Assembly (NCBI GenBank): GCA_009377815.1
Contig: WHTI01000005.1
Span: 1 to 55,414 of the forward strand
Source: Actinomycetota bacterium
GTDB lineage: Bacteria; Actinomycetota; CADDZG01; WHSQ01
DNA: 55,414 nucleotides
Reading direction: 5' to 3'
Shown here: positions 25,257-33,716 of the stretch, one piece after another
Layout: each line of letters starts with the position of its first letter
Numbering within the stretch: position 1 is the stretch's first letter
The notes under the pieces: model-generated
The model's input: the letters and a program-made list of their open reading frames with translations, nothing else
Database searches by the model: none
What the model was told of the DNA's origin: nothing
Made by a program: the position numbers and the translations under genes

Positions 25257-27410
25257 TTACGCCTTGAGAATCACCAGAGCATCCAGGACCCGCACGCCTC
25301 TCCCGGCGGCGAGAACGCTTACGGGATTGAGATCCAACTCTTCTATCAGGTCACCTACGTCCGACAGGAGGTGACCGACGCTGAGAAGCAGATCCTCGAG
25401 AGCCCCCCTATCCGCCGGCGGCACACCTCTGTAACCCGCGAGCAGCTTCCCCAGGGGAGTCTCGTCGACGAGAGCCGACAGTGACTGCTTGCTCGCCGGA
25501 ATCAAAGCGATTGCTGCGCTGTCCAGCAGCTCCACCAGGATGCCCCCAGGCCCTACTACCATCGTGCTCCCGAACAGGTCACTGCGGCGCGAGCCCACGA
25601 TCGCCTCGACCCCGCCGGAGACCATCGGCTGCACGAGGTAACCGTCGATCTTCTCACCGGGTACTGCGCGCTGGACGTCATCCTTCATCTGCGAGTGGGC
25701 CGCACGGAGCGAATCTTCATCACCGATATCGGTGATGACTCCTCCCACCTCGGTCTTGTGAAGGATGCCGGACGACTCCACTTTCAGGACCACCGGGTAC
25801 CCGATGCGTCCCGCCGCCTCTACGGCTTGATCGGCATCTGTGACAACCGTCCCACGAAGGATCTCGATCCCATAGACACCGAACAACTTGGCGGCCTCCG
25901 CGGCCGGCAAGATGCCCTCGTTCCGAGAGAGCAGCGAGCGGATCTCTTTGCGGGTTGCTTCGTCGACGGGGCTGGCCGAGGGACCCGGGGGGGTCTCTAC
26001 TCCGGCGCGAACGATACGTGCGTACTCACCCAGGTGCTTGATGGCCAAAAGGCCTTCGTGCGTCCCCTGTAGCACGGGGATGCCGGCTGCTCTCAGGATG
26101 TCCGCTGCCGGATCGAAAACACTGCCTCCTACGTTAGTGATCAAGAAGATCGGCTTATCGAACCTCGTCGCGGCGTCAACCACCGTTCTCGCAACTCGTC
26201 TTGCGGTCTCGATGTGAACGGGGTCGAGGCCGGCCGGCATGTCTTGTGACACGCCGACGAGGTTCACTCCTGGGTCCGCGGCGATCGCTTCGAGAGCTCC
26301 TGTGTACATCTCCATGTCGAAGACTGCGACGCCGGTTCCGTCGAGGGGGTTGCTGATCGAAGCGTAGTCCGGAAGTACCTCCTTCAATCTCGTTCGCGTA
26401 ACATCGGCGAGGAGTGGGAAGTCAACCCCGACCTTATCGGCGACATCGCAGATCAATGCGTTGATGCCGCCGGACAGGTTCATCAAGCCGACGCCGTCCC
26501 CCGTGGGAAGCGACCGAACGCGGCGGAAGAGGTCGACCGTCTCCATCAGCTCATCGAGATCGTCGACCACGATCACTCCGTGGCCCTCGAAGAAGGCTCT
26601 GTACTCCTCGAACGGGCCGATCAACGATCCCGTGTGAGCGGCCGCAGCCTTCATGCCTTTGGACGATCGACCGATCTTCAGAACCACAACAGGCTTGTTC
26701 TTCGCCAGAGCGGCATCGGCCGCCTCTCCAAAGCCGTGTGGATCGCGGATACTCTCGGCCACAACCGCGATCACCTCGGTCGCATCGTCCCGAGATGCGT
26801 AGGCGACGTAATCGGCAGCGGTTGTCGTCGCCTCGTTGCCTGAGGAAACAACGAACGAGAAGTCGAACCGACCGGAGCAGATCATTGCGATGCATCCCGA
26901 TCCGGACTGCGAGATGACCGCGACATTCCCCGGGACCATCTCGTCGGGAAGTGCCGAGCTGTACAGAGGCATCTTCGTCGTAACGTTGAGCAGTCCGAGA
27001 CAGTTCGGCCCAACGACCTTCACATCATGCTTCGAGCACAGCAGTCGCAGATCCTCTTCGAGCTCCTTGCCGTCGGACACCTCGGAGAATCCCGAGGCGA
27101 AGATAGCGGCAGCTCGGGCCCCTGCGTTGATGGCCTGCTCCAAAGCGGGCACCACCTTTTCGCTACTCAGGGCGATCGCGACCGCGTCGACGGGCTCCGG
27201 CAAGACCTCCACCGAGGGGAAGCACGGGTAACCCTCTACCTCGGTGTGGCGCGGATGAATGGCGTAGAGAGTCCCGCCGTACTTCAATCGATTGAAGTTC
27301 TGGAGGACCGTGTTGCCCATCGCGGATTTCCGGTCGCTGGCGCCGATGACAGCGACCGACCGCGGCCGCAGCAGAAAGTCGATGGCTTCGATCGTTCCGT
27401 CCCTTTCCAT
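25257..27410 (-). CDS. ADP-forming acyl-CoA synthetase (ACD family, fused subunits)
   Basis: NDP-forming acyl-CoA ligase of 717 aa with alpha and beta parts in one chain. The CoA-binding domain is at the N-terminus (RPRSVAVIGASDRKSAMGNT), the succinyl-CoA-ligase-like domain has GPNCLGLLN and the putative phospho-His in AAAHTGSLIG near residue 257, and the C-terminal ATP-grasp domain has GYPVVLKVESSGILHKTEVG near 560. It interconverts an organic acid, CoA and ATP with acyl-CoA, ADP and Pi. In this operon it would activate the acid product for the crotonase and Ccr. Confidence 0.88.
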   Translation of the reverse strand: MERDGTIEAIDFLLRPRSVAVIGASDRKSAMGNTVLQNFNRLKYGGTLYAIHPRHTEVEGYPCFPSVEVLPEPVDAVAIALSSEKVVPALEQAINAGARAAAIFASGFSEVSDGKELEEDLRLLCSKHDVKVVGPNCLGLLNVTTKMPLYSSALPDEMVPGNVAVISQSGSGCIAMICSGRFDFSFVVSSGNEATTTAADYVAYASRDDATEVIAVVAESIRDPHGFGEAADAALAKNKPVVVLKIGRSSKGMKAAAAHTGSLIGPFEEYRAFFEGHGVIVVDDLDELMETVDLFRRVRSLPTGDGVGLMNLSGGINALICDVADKVGVDFPLLADVTRTRLKEVLPDYASISNPLDGTGVAVFDMEMYTGALEAIAADPGVNLVGVSQDMPAGLDPVHIETARRVARTVVDAATRFDKPIFLITNVGGSVFDPAADILRAAGIPVLQGTHEGLLAIKHLGEYARIVRAGVETPPGPSASPVDEATRKEIRSLLSRNEGILPAAEAAKLFGVYGIEILRGTVVTDADQAVEAAGRIGYPVVLKVESSGILHKTEVGGVITDIGDEDSLRAAHSQMKDDVQRAVPGEKIDGYLVQPMVSGGVEAIVGSRRSDLFGSTMVVGPGGILVELLDSAAIALIPASKQSLSALVDETPLGKLLAGYRGVPPADRGALEDLLLSVGHLLSDVGDLIEELDLNPVSVLAAGRGVRVLDALVILKA

Positions 27411-27495
27411 GATCGTGGGTCACCCGGCCCTGCCGGAACGGGGCCGGCGTGGAGCGAGACCCGAAGTCCCGCCCCACGCAGGTTGGCCGTAAGAC

Positions 27496-28614
27496 TCAGC
27501 AGTCCGTCGGAAGCTCGTTCGCCTGATCGATGATGGCTTGCTGATCGAAATCGTTGATCTCGTCCTTGACGTCGACCAGGAACGGGGCGGGATCGAACGC
27601 CTCTTCCAGCACTCCCGCTTCGAAGTAGATATTGATGTACTCGACCCATTGATCGACGTCGGCGACACCCCGGCCGAAGTCGTAGGTGCCATCATCATTC
27701 TGGGGTGCCGTCGTGGCCAGTAGGGATCCATCCAACGATGCTCGTCCGGCTTCCTCATCTTCGAACTCCGCCGGGATGACCTCCTTCATCACGCACACCG
27801 CTGCGTCGGGGTTCGCGAATGCGATGAGATGCCCCTTCGCGGCCGCTCGGCCCACCCGAGCCAGGACGTCGAGATCGTCCTTCCACTCCTCTGACGCCAT
27901 CAGGCCCCCGGCGGCGAGGTCGCCCACGAACTCAGGAAGGATCGAGACGGTGTCGATGCCGGTCGCCGGGAAGATCGCAGTGGTGGAGACACCGCTAGAG
28001 TAGGCAGCGATGTCGCCGCGCTCGAAGGCGACCTGGACGGTCCCTGGATTCTCGCTCACCTCGAGGAACTGGACATCCTCCTCCGGAACCAATCCGGCGT
28101 TGGAGATCAGGGCTCGCACGAGCGGCATCTCGCCTCCGGCGAGGTCGCTAACCCCGAGTGTCTCACCCTCGAGATCCGCGATCTCGCTGATTCCGCTGTC
28201 GGCAAGTACGAGGACGTCGTACGGCTCCCCATAGGTGTGAACGAAGAACGGATTAACGTTGTTGCTCTGTGACATCGCCGGGAGCATCGCCGAGAACCCG
28301 GCGGCACCGAGATCTACGGTGCCTGCGGCCAGGATCGAGGCCACCTCGGAGCTACCGCTCGTGCATTCCTGCTTGAGATCGATGCCCTCTTCCTCGAAGA
28401 AGCCTAGGGCCTCCGCGACGTGGTACCCGTAGTAGTACGGCGAGCAGGTCGACATCGCCATCGTCAAGGACACCGTCTCTTGAACGTCCCCATTATCATC
28501 GCTGCCGGAGCTTTCATTCGAGTCCGGGTCGTCTCCTCCACAAGCAGCGGCCACCAAAGCCAGAACCAACAGCAACGCTACGATCCAAACCTTCGAATCT
28601 TTGAACCCTCTCAT
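27496..28614 (-). CDS. NMT1/THI5-like ABC substrate-binding lipoprotein
   Basis: Extracytoplasmic solute-binding protein of about 372 aa in the nitrate/sulfonate/pyrimidine-precursor class. The lipoprotein signal VWIVALLLVLALVAAACGGDD is at the N-terminus and a DSNESSGSDDNGD linker follows. The core has the YYYGYHVAEALGFFEEEGID motif typical of SsuA/ThiY-like proteins. The ATG at 28614 has GGGAGAGGGG upstream; TTG at 28617 is next to it. It is followed 85 bp later by the acyl-CoA synthetase gene and preceded by its permease and ATPase genes, an SsuACB-type importer. Confidence 0.87.
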   Translation of the reverse strand: MRGFKDSKVWIVALLLVLALVAAACGGDDPDSNESSGSDDNGDVQETVSLTMAMSTCSPYYYGYHVAEALGFFEEEGIDLKQECTSGSSEVASILAAGTVDLGAAGFSAMLPAMSQSNNVNPFFVHTYGEPYDVLVLADSGISEIADLEGETLGVSDLAGGEMPLVRALISNAGLVPEEDVQFLEVSENPGTVQVAFERGDIAAYSSGVSTTAIFPATGIDTVSILPEFVGDLAAGGLMASEEWKDDLDVLARVGRAAAKGHLIAFANPDAAVCVMKEVIPAEFEDEEAGRASLDGSLLATTAPQNDDGTYDFGRGVADVDQWVEYINIYFEAGVLEEAFDPAPFLVDVKDEINDFDQQAIIDQANELPTDC

Positions 28615-28669
28615 CAACGTTCCCCTCTCCCTCCTCTAACGATCGGGGTGCGCCCCCCGAATGGACCCG

Positions 28670-29560
28670 TTACAGCTCCTGCCCCTCTTCGATGCTCCAG
28701 AAAGTGACTTTGCGCTGGATGAAGGCCATGATCCCGACCAACGAGATGCCGACCAGGGAAAGGAATGCCAGGTAGGCGAATACGTTGTCCATCCGAAGCT
28801 GGAACGACGCCGCCTTGATCAGCGACCCGACCCCTTGATCGCTGCCCAGGAGCTCGCCGAAGACCGCTCCGACCAGAGCGAAGGTAAGCGAGGCCTGGAG
28901 CCCGGCAAATATCAAGGGCATTGCATTGGGAAGCCTGAAGTACCAGAAGGTCTGGACCCTCGAGGACTGCATCGATCTCATTAGCAGTTCGGCGTTCTCG
29001 TCGACCGTTGTCAAACCCGTGACGGTGTTTGCAAGGACGGGGAAGAAACAGATAAGGACCGCCAGCGCTATCTTCGAACTCATCCCAAACCCGAACCACG
29101 CGATCAGAACGGGAGCCAGGGCGGAACGAGGGGTGGACTGGATCGAAATCAGCAGAGGATAGACCCCGGACTTTACGGGCTTCCATAGGGAGATGATGAC
29201 GCCGATAACGAAGGCGCCACCGGCGCCGATCGCGAAGGCGATGAGGGTCTCCTGTGTGGTGACCCACAGGTTCGGCCAGATCAGATCACCGGTGAGAACC
29301 GTGACGAAGGCCTGGGCGATCTCTGTCGGAGGTGGGATGATGATCCGCGGGAAGAAGCTCGGATCCAGACGGCTGAGAAGCTCCCATGCCCCGCCGAGGA
29401 TGAGGGCTGCGACCAGGGTCTGCATGATCTGCTTCGCCCACGCCTTGGCCTTGTCGGGGCTCGGAACCAACCGCCTCCTCGACACCCCCGTCCCGACGAT
29501 GAGCGGGCCACCGCCCTTGTTCTGACCCGGGGTCCCCGGTGCGCTGTCTTGAGTGGTCAT
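28670..29560 (-). CDS. SsuC/TauC-like ABC permease
   Basis: Integral membrane subunit, 296 aa, with about 6 helices and a hydrophilic 45-residue N-terminus. The coupling EAA-like loop reads SMQSSRVQTFWYFRLPNAMP, and TPRSALAPVLIAWFGFGMSSK precedes it, both characteristic of the nitrate/sulfonate/taurine permeases. The ATG at 29560 overlaps the ATPase stop (ATGA). It is followed after 55 bp by the binding-protein gene. Confidence 0.89.
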   Translation of the reverse strand: MTTQDSAPGTPGQNKGGGPLIVGTGVSRRRLVPSPDKAKAWAKQIMQTLVAALILGGAWELLSRLDPSFFPRIIIPPPTEIAQAFVTVLTGDLIWPNLWVTTQETLIAFAIGAGGAFVIGVIISLWKPVKSGVYPLLISIQSTPRSALAPVLIAWFGFGMSSKIALAVLICFFPVLANTVTGLTTVDENAELLMRSMQSSRVQTFWYFRLPNAMPLIFAGLQASLTFALVGAVFGELLGSDQGVGSLIKAASFQLRMDNVFAYLAFLSLVGISLVGIMAFIQRKVTFWSIEEGQEL

Positions 29561-30354
29561 GCCAGCCCCAACACCTTCCGTACCTCCTGGACCTTCTCTA
29601 TGAGTTCCGGAGAGGTGAACATGGACGACTCCCGTGGCCTCGGAAGATCGATGTCGATGACATCGAGAACGCGACCCGGCTCGGTTCCCATGGCAACCAC
29701 TCTGTCGGCCAGGAAAATGGCCTCGGTGATGTTATGTGTAACGAAAACCGTGGTCTTGCCTTCGAGCTCCGCGATGCGCGCCAACTCGATGTTTAGACGC
29801 TCTCGCGTGAACTCGTCGAGTGCACCAAAAGGCTCGTCCATCAACATCAGGTCGGGATCGGACACCAGAAGACGACAGAGCGCGACGCGCTGTTGCATCC
29901 CGCCAGAGAGCTGCCGCGGATAACGGTCCTGTAAGCCGGAAAGGCCGACGAGTTCGAGAACCTCCTCGACCTTGGCCGTCACGTCCACGGACTTGTCACG
30001 ATGTACCTGAAAGGGCAGCCTGATGTTGTCGAAGACCGTTCTCCAGGGGAACAGGGTCGCCGTCTGAAACATCAGGCCGATGTCCGCGCGGGTACCCTCC
30101 AGCTTCTCCCCCCCGATGGTGATGGTGCCCTCCGAACAACCGAGCAGCCCTGCGATCATCTTGAGGAGGGTCGACTTGCCGCACCCCGACGGGCCGACCA
30201 CGCTGATGAACTCCCCGGGTTCGATGTCAAGATCGACGTTCTCGAGGGCAACGTTGGTGTCTCTGCCCTTCCCGAACACCCGGCTGACACCCGCCATCCG
30301 GACACTCAACTCGCTCCCATGGATATGAGGGGTCGCTGCTTCTGCTCTTTGCAT
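29557..30354 (-). CDS. SsuB/TauB-like ABC ATPase
   Basis: Cytoplasmic ATPase of the NMT1-type importer, 265 aa. Walker A GPSGCGKSTLLKMIAGLLG, Q-loop GLMFQTATLFPWRTVFDNI, signature LSGGMQQRVALCRLL, Walker B LMLMDEPFGALDEFTRE and switch FVTHNITEAIFLADRV are all intact. The ATG at 30354 has GGGAGAG directly upstream. It is the first gene of the 30354-20823 run and is preceded by an inverted repeat at 30400-30421. Confidence 0.9.
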   Translation of the reverse strand: MQRAEAATPHIHGSELSVRMAGVSRVFGKGRDTNVALENVDLDIEPGEFISVVGPSGCGKSTLLKMIAGLLGCSEGTITIGGEKLEGTRADIGLMFQTATLFPWRTVFDNIRLPFQVHRDKSVDVTAKVEEVLELVGLSGLQDRYPRQLSGGMQQRVALCRLLVSDPDLMLMDEPFGALDEFTRERLNIELARIAELEGKTTVFVTHNITEAIFLADRVVAMGTEPGRVLDVIDIDLPRPRESSMFTSPELIEKVQEVRKVLGLA

Positions 30355-30399
30355 ACTCTCCCTTGCTCACCCGGGGGCCACCGCAGACTCTGCTGAGCC

Positions 30400-30421
30400 A
30401 GATTAAATGAAGGATTAATCT
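30400..30421. promoter_or_regulatory. Perfect 7-8-7 inverted repeat, candidate operator
   Basis: AGATTAA (30400-30406) and TTAATCT (30415-30421) are perfect reverse complements separated by 8 bp. The site lies 46 bp upstream of the ABC ATPase start, in the gap between two minus-strand operons. The AT-rich arms stand out locally. There is no T-tract, so an operator is likelier than a terminator. Confidence 0.45.
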
Positions 30422-30500
30422 CTCTCAAGGCCCTCGATGCCGTCCGACCGTGGGAGCGCCGTCCCCCTTCGACAGAGTTAGGACCAGATCGCTGGAGAGC

Positions 30501-31685
30501 TCATCCCCCGATCGCTTCAAGAGCAGCCGCGTAACCGCGCTCGTCGGACATGATCGTTTCGGAGCAGCCGGCGGACTTGGCCGACGCGAGCGACCGAACC
30601 ATCCAGTCACCGAACAGGGGCGACACCAGGTGATCCCGGTTGGTGCACGTATGCCAGCCGTCCTCGACGACCACCAACGCGCCATTCATCGTCCGGGCCG
30701 CACGCCGCGCTTCCTCGATATCCGACAGATCCTCACGGCCACCGTGAACCACCAGCGCAGACGGCTGATTGGAGGTCGGGACCTCGGTGAGATCGAGATG
30801 CTCGCGAACGTGTGCCAGCACGTCGGTGGTCTCGAGTCCGAGGCAGGAGGAGAAAGCGTGCACAACACCTTCGGGCCACGCATCGATCGAGGCCGCGTCA
30901 CAGAAGCCACCATTGCAGATCACGCCTCGGATCCGAGGGTCGCGGAGTGCAGCGTCGAGCGCCAGATAGCCGCCGAGGCTGTTCCCGAATACGCCGATCC
31001 CCCCGAGGTCGAGATCTCGATCCCCCGCTTCGAGCCAGTCGATAACCGCAGACACAGAACGGTGGAACGAGCCGAAGCGCATCGTGAGGCGTCCGTAGCG
31101 GGCCGCCAGCTCGCCCTGGCCCGGGCCATCGAACGGCACGACCGCGAGACCTCGTCTCGTGAACTGAGTGCCCCAGTGATGGAGCTCCTCCTTATTGGTG
31201 TCCGCTCCTCCGATCATCAGCACGACTTTGGGGCGCTCAACATTCCGGGGGAGCCGCAGGTAACCGGGGATCACATCACCGTCGAAGTCGATCTCGATGC
31301 GCTCGGATGGAGGCTCGAAGTAAGGCGCCCCGGCCGCGTAAAGCTCCAGGGAGGACCGGTGAGCGGTCGATCTGTCGATCCCCACCGCATAGAGCGACGC
31401 CCAGTGCGCGCACAGGGCGGAGCGCAGATACCCGTCTCCGGCGGAGGCATATCCTCCCCCGGCAAGAGCCGCGTGGGCCAGGCTGCGATGCCGTTCACTC
31501 GCTGCCATCCACATGGAGAACCATTCCGTTCTTCGAGTGATGGTATCCAGAACGCGAGAGATCTCCGAGTAATCGAGGTGTCCGGCGATCTGCATCCGGG
31601 CCAGCCGGACGAATTGGTAATTGCGCCCCAGATGCTCAGCCCCGTGCAGCCTCAGCATGACGTCGAACAGATCGGGTCCCTTCAA
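30501..31685 (-). CDS. Alpha/beta hydrolase related to 2,6-dihydroxypseudooxynicotine hydrolase / FrsA family
   Basis: Serine-type alpha/beta hydrolase of 394 aa with a helical N-terminal domain (about residues 1-130) and a core domain. The nucleophile elbow is GVFGNSLGGYLAL (Ser near 236), a candidate acid lies in GGREDLSDIEE near 316-320, and the His lies in EDGWHTCTN near 345. SLELYAAGAPYFEPPSERI and PFDGPGQGE fit the DHPON hydrolase/acetylxylan-like group that cleaves C-C or C-N bonds. The TTG at 31685 overlaps the coxE stop (TTGA). It closes the Mo-hydroxylase operon and could act after ring hydroxylation. Confidence 0.8.
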   Translation of the reverse strand: MKGPDLFDVMLRLHGAEHLGRNYQFVRLARMQIAGHLDYSEISRVLDTITRRTEWFSMWMAASERHRSLAHAALAGGGYASAGDGYLRSALCAHWASLYAVGIDRSTAHRSSLELYAAGAPYFEPPSERIEIDFDGDVIPGYLRLPRNVERPKVVLMIGGADTNKEELHHWGTQFTRRGLAVVPFDGPGQGELAARYGRLTMRFGSFHRSVSAVIDWLEAGDRDLDLGGIGVFGNSLGGYLALDAALRDPRIRGVICNGGFCDAASIDAWPEGVVHAFSSCLGLETTDVLAHVREHLDLTEVPTSNQPSALVVHGGREDLSDIEEARRAARTMNGALVVVEDGWHTCTNRDHLVSPLFGDWMVRSLASAKSAGCSETIMSDERGYAAALEAIGG

Positions 31686-32839
31686 CCGGCTCTCCTCACG
31701 CGAAGGTCCCCCAGTGCCCCTGCAAGTTCCTCCAGACTGTTCAGATCATGACCGGACATGAATCTATCGATGTAAGGAAGCGCAGCCGCCATCCCGCGCG
31801 CGAGTGGTTCGTACCCCGGCGATCCCTTGAGTGGATTCACCCAGACGATGGCGTGGGCAAGGCCCCGGAGCCTCCGCATCTGCAACGCCAGCATCTCGGG
31901 GTCACCTCGCTCCAGTCCGTCCGAGCAGATGATGACCACGGCTCCCCGGGCGACGCCGCGCCGGCCCCATCCACTGATGAAACTCGCGATGGCATCGCCG
32001 AGCCGGGTGCCTCCTTCCCAGTCGGGAACCCGCTCTCCGAATCCAGCGAGGGCAACGTCGACCGACGGAGCCCGCAGCAAGTCGGTGACTCGTGAGAGCG
32101 AGGTTCCGAAACAGAAGACCTCGGTACGGGGTTGCCGCCTACGCACGGCGTAAGCGAACTGCAGCAGCGTTCTCGAGTACCCCTTCATGGAACCGGAAAC
32201 GTCGAAGAGGAAGACCATCCTTCTCGGCTTTGGCTGTTGCTTCTGCCAGTAGCGAACCGCCGGCTCGCCTCCGAGCTTCATGGAAGCTCCCAGCATCTTG
32301 CGAAGATCCAGAGACGAACCTCTTGATGCCGCGCTCATCCGGCGAGACAATCGCACAGGCGGTTCCAGGGCAACCGATGCGATCAGACGCTTGAGCCTCT
32401 CATACTCGTCGGCAGTAAGCCGATCGAAGTTCTTGGAGCGCAGCAACTCGATCGAGCTTGCGAGCGTCACCTCAGCCGTCTCCTCCTCGGAATCCGACTG
32501 AGGCTCATCCCGGATCTCCTCGGGAGAGCCGGTCGACTCCGCGACGAGATCTCGGGGGGGATCCAGGGCATCTTCGGCCTGGGGAAGCGACTCCTCCGGC
32601 TCGCCACGGGCGAACAAGAAGAACTCCCGTTCGTAGATCTCGATCTCCTCCGGGTTGCGAACGAACGACAACCGGCCGGCCCAGTAGATGTCCTTGATGG
32701 ATAGCGCGTCGAGTTCGGCAATGGCCCTTACGAACAGCATCGTGGCGTGTGCGTCGGCGCTGAGTCCGGCCCCTCTCAGGCGGCCGGAGAAATCCGCAAC
32801 GCGGCGGCTGAGCACCCCACCGAGCTCATCCATCGGCAC
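31682..32839 (-). CDS. coxE: CoxE-like VWA-domain maturation protein
   Basis: Protein of 385 aa with a C-terminal von Willebrand A domain whose MIDAS motif is FLFDVSGSMKGYS near residue 212. YWAGRLSFVRNPEEIEIYE in the N-terminal part and an acidic central stretch are typical of CoxE. With CoxD it is required in CO-oxidisers for post-translational assembly of the Mo active site. Start is GTG 32839 or ATG 32833; both overlap the coxD end. It is placed directly after coxD, as in known cox clusters. Confidence 0.87.
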   Translation of the reverse strand: MPMDELGGVLSRRVADFSGRLRGAGLSADAHATMLFVRAIAELDALSIKDIYWAGRLSFVRNPEEIEIYEREFFLFARGEPEESLPQAEDALDPPRDLVAESTGSPEEIRDEPQSDSEEETAEVTLASSIELLRSKNFDRLTADEYERLKRLIASVALEPPVRLSRRMSAASRGSSLDLRKMLGASMKLGGEPAVRYWQKQQPKPRRMVFLFDVSGSMKGYSRTLLQFAYAVRRRQPRTEVFCFGTSLSRVTDLLRAPSVDVALAGFGERVPDWEGGTRLGDAIASFISGWGRRGVARGAVVIICSDGLERGDPEMLALQMRRLRGLAHAIVWVNPLKGSPGYEPLARGMAAALPYIDRFMSGHDLNSLEELAGALGDLRVRRAG

Positions 32840-33716
32840 CGATGATTCGAGGTAGGGCCTCGAGAGCGACGCCCAGATCCTCCTCCTGCTTGATCGCAGC
32901 TCCGATCGTGTCGCGTGCCGTTTCCGTCCGGAGATCGGTGACCCCGAGGAATGAGAGCGCCCGGGTCCAATCGATCGTCTCGGCCACGCCGGGGGACTTC
33001 GTCAAAGGAAGTTTTCGCAGCCCCGCGACCGCGCGCGCTACATCGTGAGCGAGAGATGCGGTCGCTTCTGGGACGCGCAACCGGATTATCTGCGACTCCA
33101 TCTCGAGATCCGGATGAGGGATCACGTGATAGAAGCAACGTCGCTTGAGGGCATCGTGAACCTCGCGCGTTCGGTTCGAAGTGAGGATCACCACCGGTGG
33201 AACCTGGGCCGTGATGGTTCCTACCTCGGGGATCGTGATCGAGAAGTCCGACAGGACCTCGAGGAGGAACGCCTCGAACTCATCATCGGCTCGATCCACC
33301 TCGTCGATCAGGAGCACGGAGCGCGACTCCGTCCTGATAGCGCGTAGCAACGGTCGCTCAACCAGGAACTCCCACGAGAAGAGGTCGTCCACGGAGACGT
33401 GGTGCTCCGTGCCTTCCGACGCTCTGACCGCGAGAAACTGACGGGGGTAGTTCCAGTCATAGATCGCTTGGGCGACCCCGATCCCCTCGTAGCATTGAAG
33501 CCTGATCAATTCGCTACCCAGGATGGAAGCCAGGACGTTGGCGGTCTCGGTCTTGCCCACCCCGGCTTCACCCTCAAGGAACAATGGCCGCTCCAACGAC
33601 ACGGCGAGATGGAGTGCGGTTGCCAGACCCCTATCCGCCAGATACCGGTGATCACGCAGGGAGCGCTGCAGGTCATCCACCGATGACCACGCCGCGCTCC
33701 CACGTCTCTTCGTCAT
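32826..33716 (-). CDS. coxD: CoxD-like MoxR-type AAA+ ATPase
   Basis: AAA+ chaperone ATPase of 296 aa. Walker A GEAGVGKT is at residues 49-56, Walker B VLLIDEVDRAD near 136, and sensor-1 VVILTSNRTREVHDALKRR follows. The stretch GIGVAQAIYDWNYPRQ is characteristic of CoxD-type MoxR proteins, which work with CoxE in maturation of Mo-hydroxylases. The ATG starts immediately after the cyclase stop codon, and coxE overlaps its 3' end by 14 bp. Confidence 0.9.
   Translation of the reverse strand: MTKRRGSAAWSSVDDLQRSLRDHRYLADRGLATALHLAVSLERPLFLEGEAGVGKTETANVLASILGSELIRLQCYEGIGVAQAIYDWNYPRQFLAVRASEGTEHHVSVDDLFSWEFLVERPLLRAIRTESRSVLLIDEVDRADDEFEAFLLEVLSDFSITIPEVGTITAQVPPVVILTSNRTREVHDALKRRCFYHVIPHPDLEMESQIIRLRVPEATASLAHDVARAVAGLRKLPLTKSPGVAETIDWTRALSFLGVTDLRTETARDTIGAAIKQEEDLGVALEALPRIIGADG

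Noticed and set aside
30450-31751. Long plus-strand open frame (433 codons) opposite the alpha/beta hydrolase
   Set aside because: The minus strand has clear catalytic motifs and operon overlaps. The plus frame has low-complexity composition and no motif.
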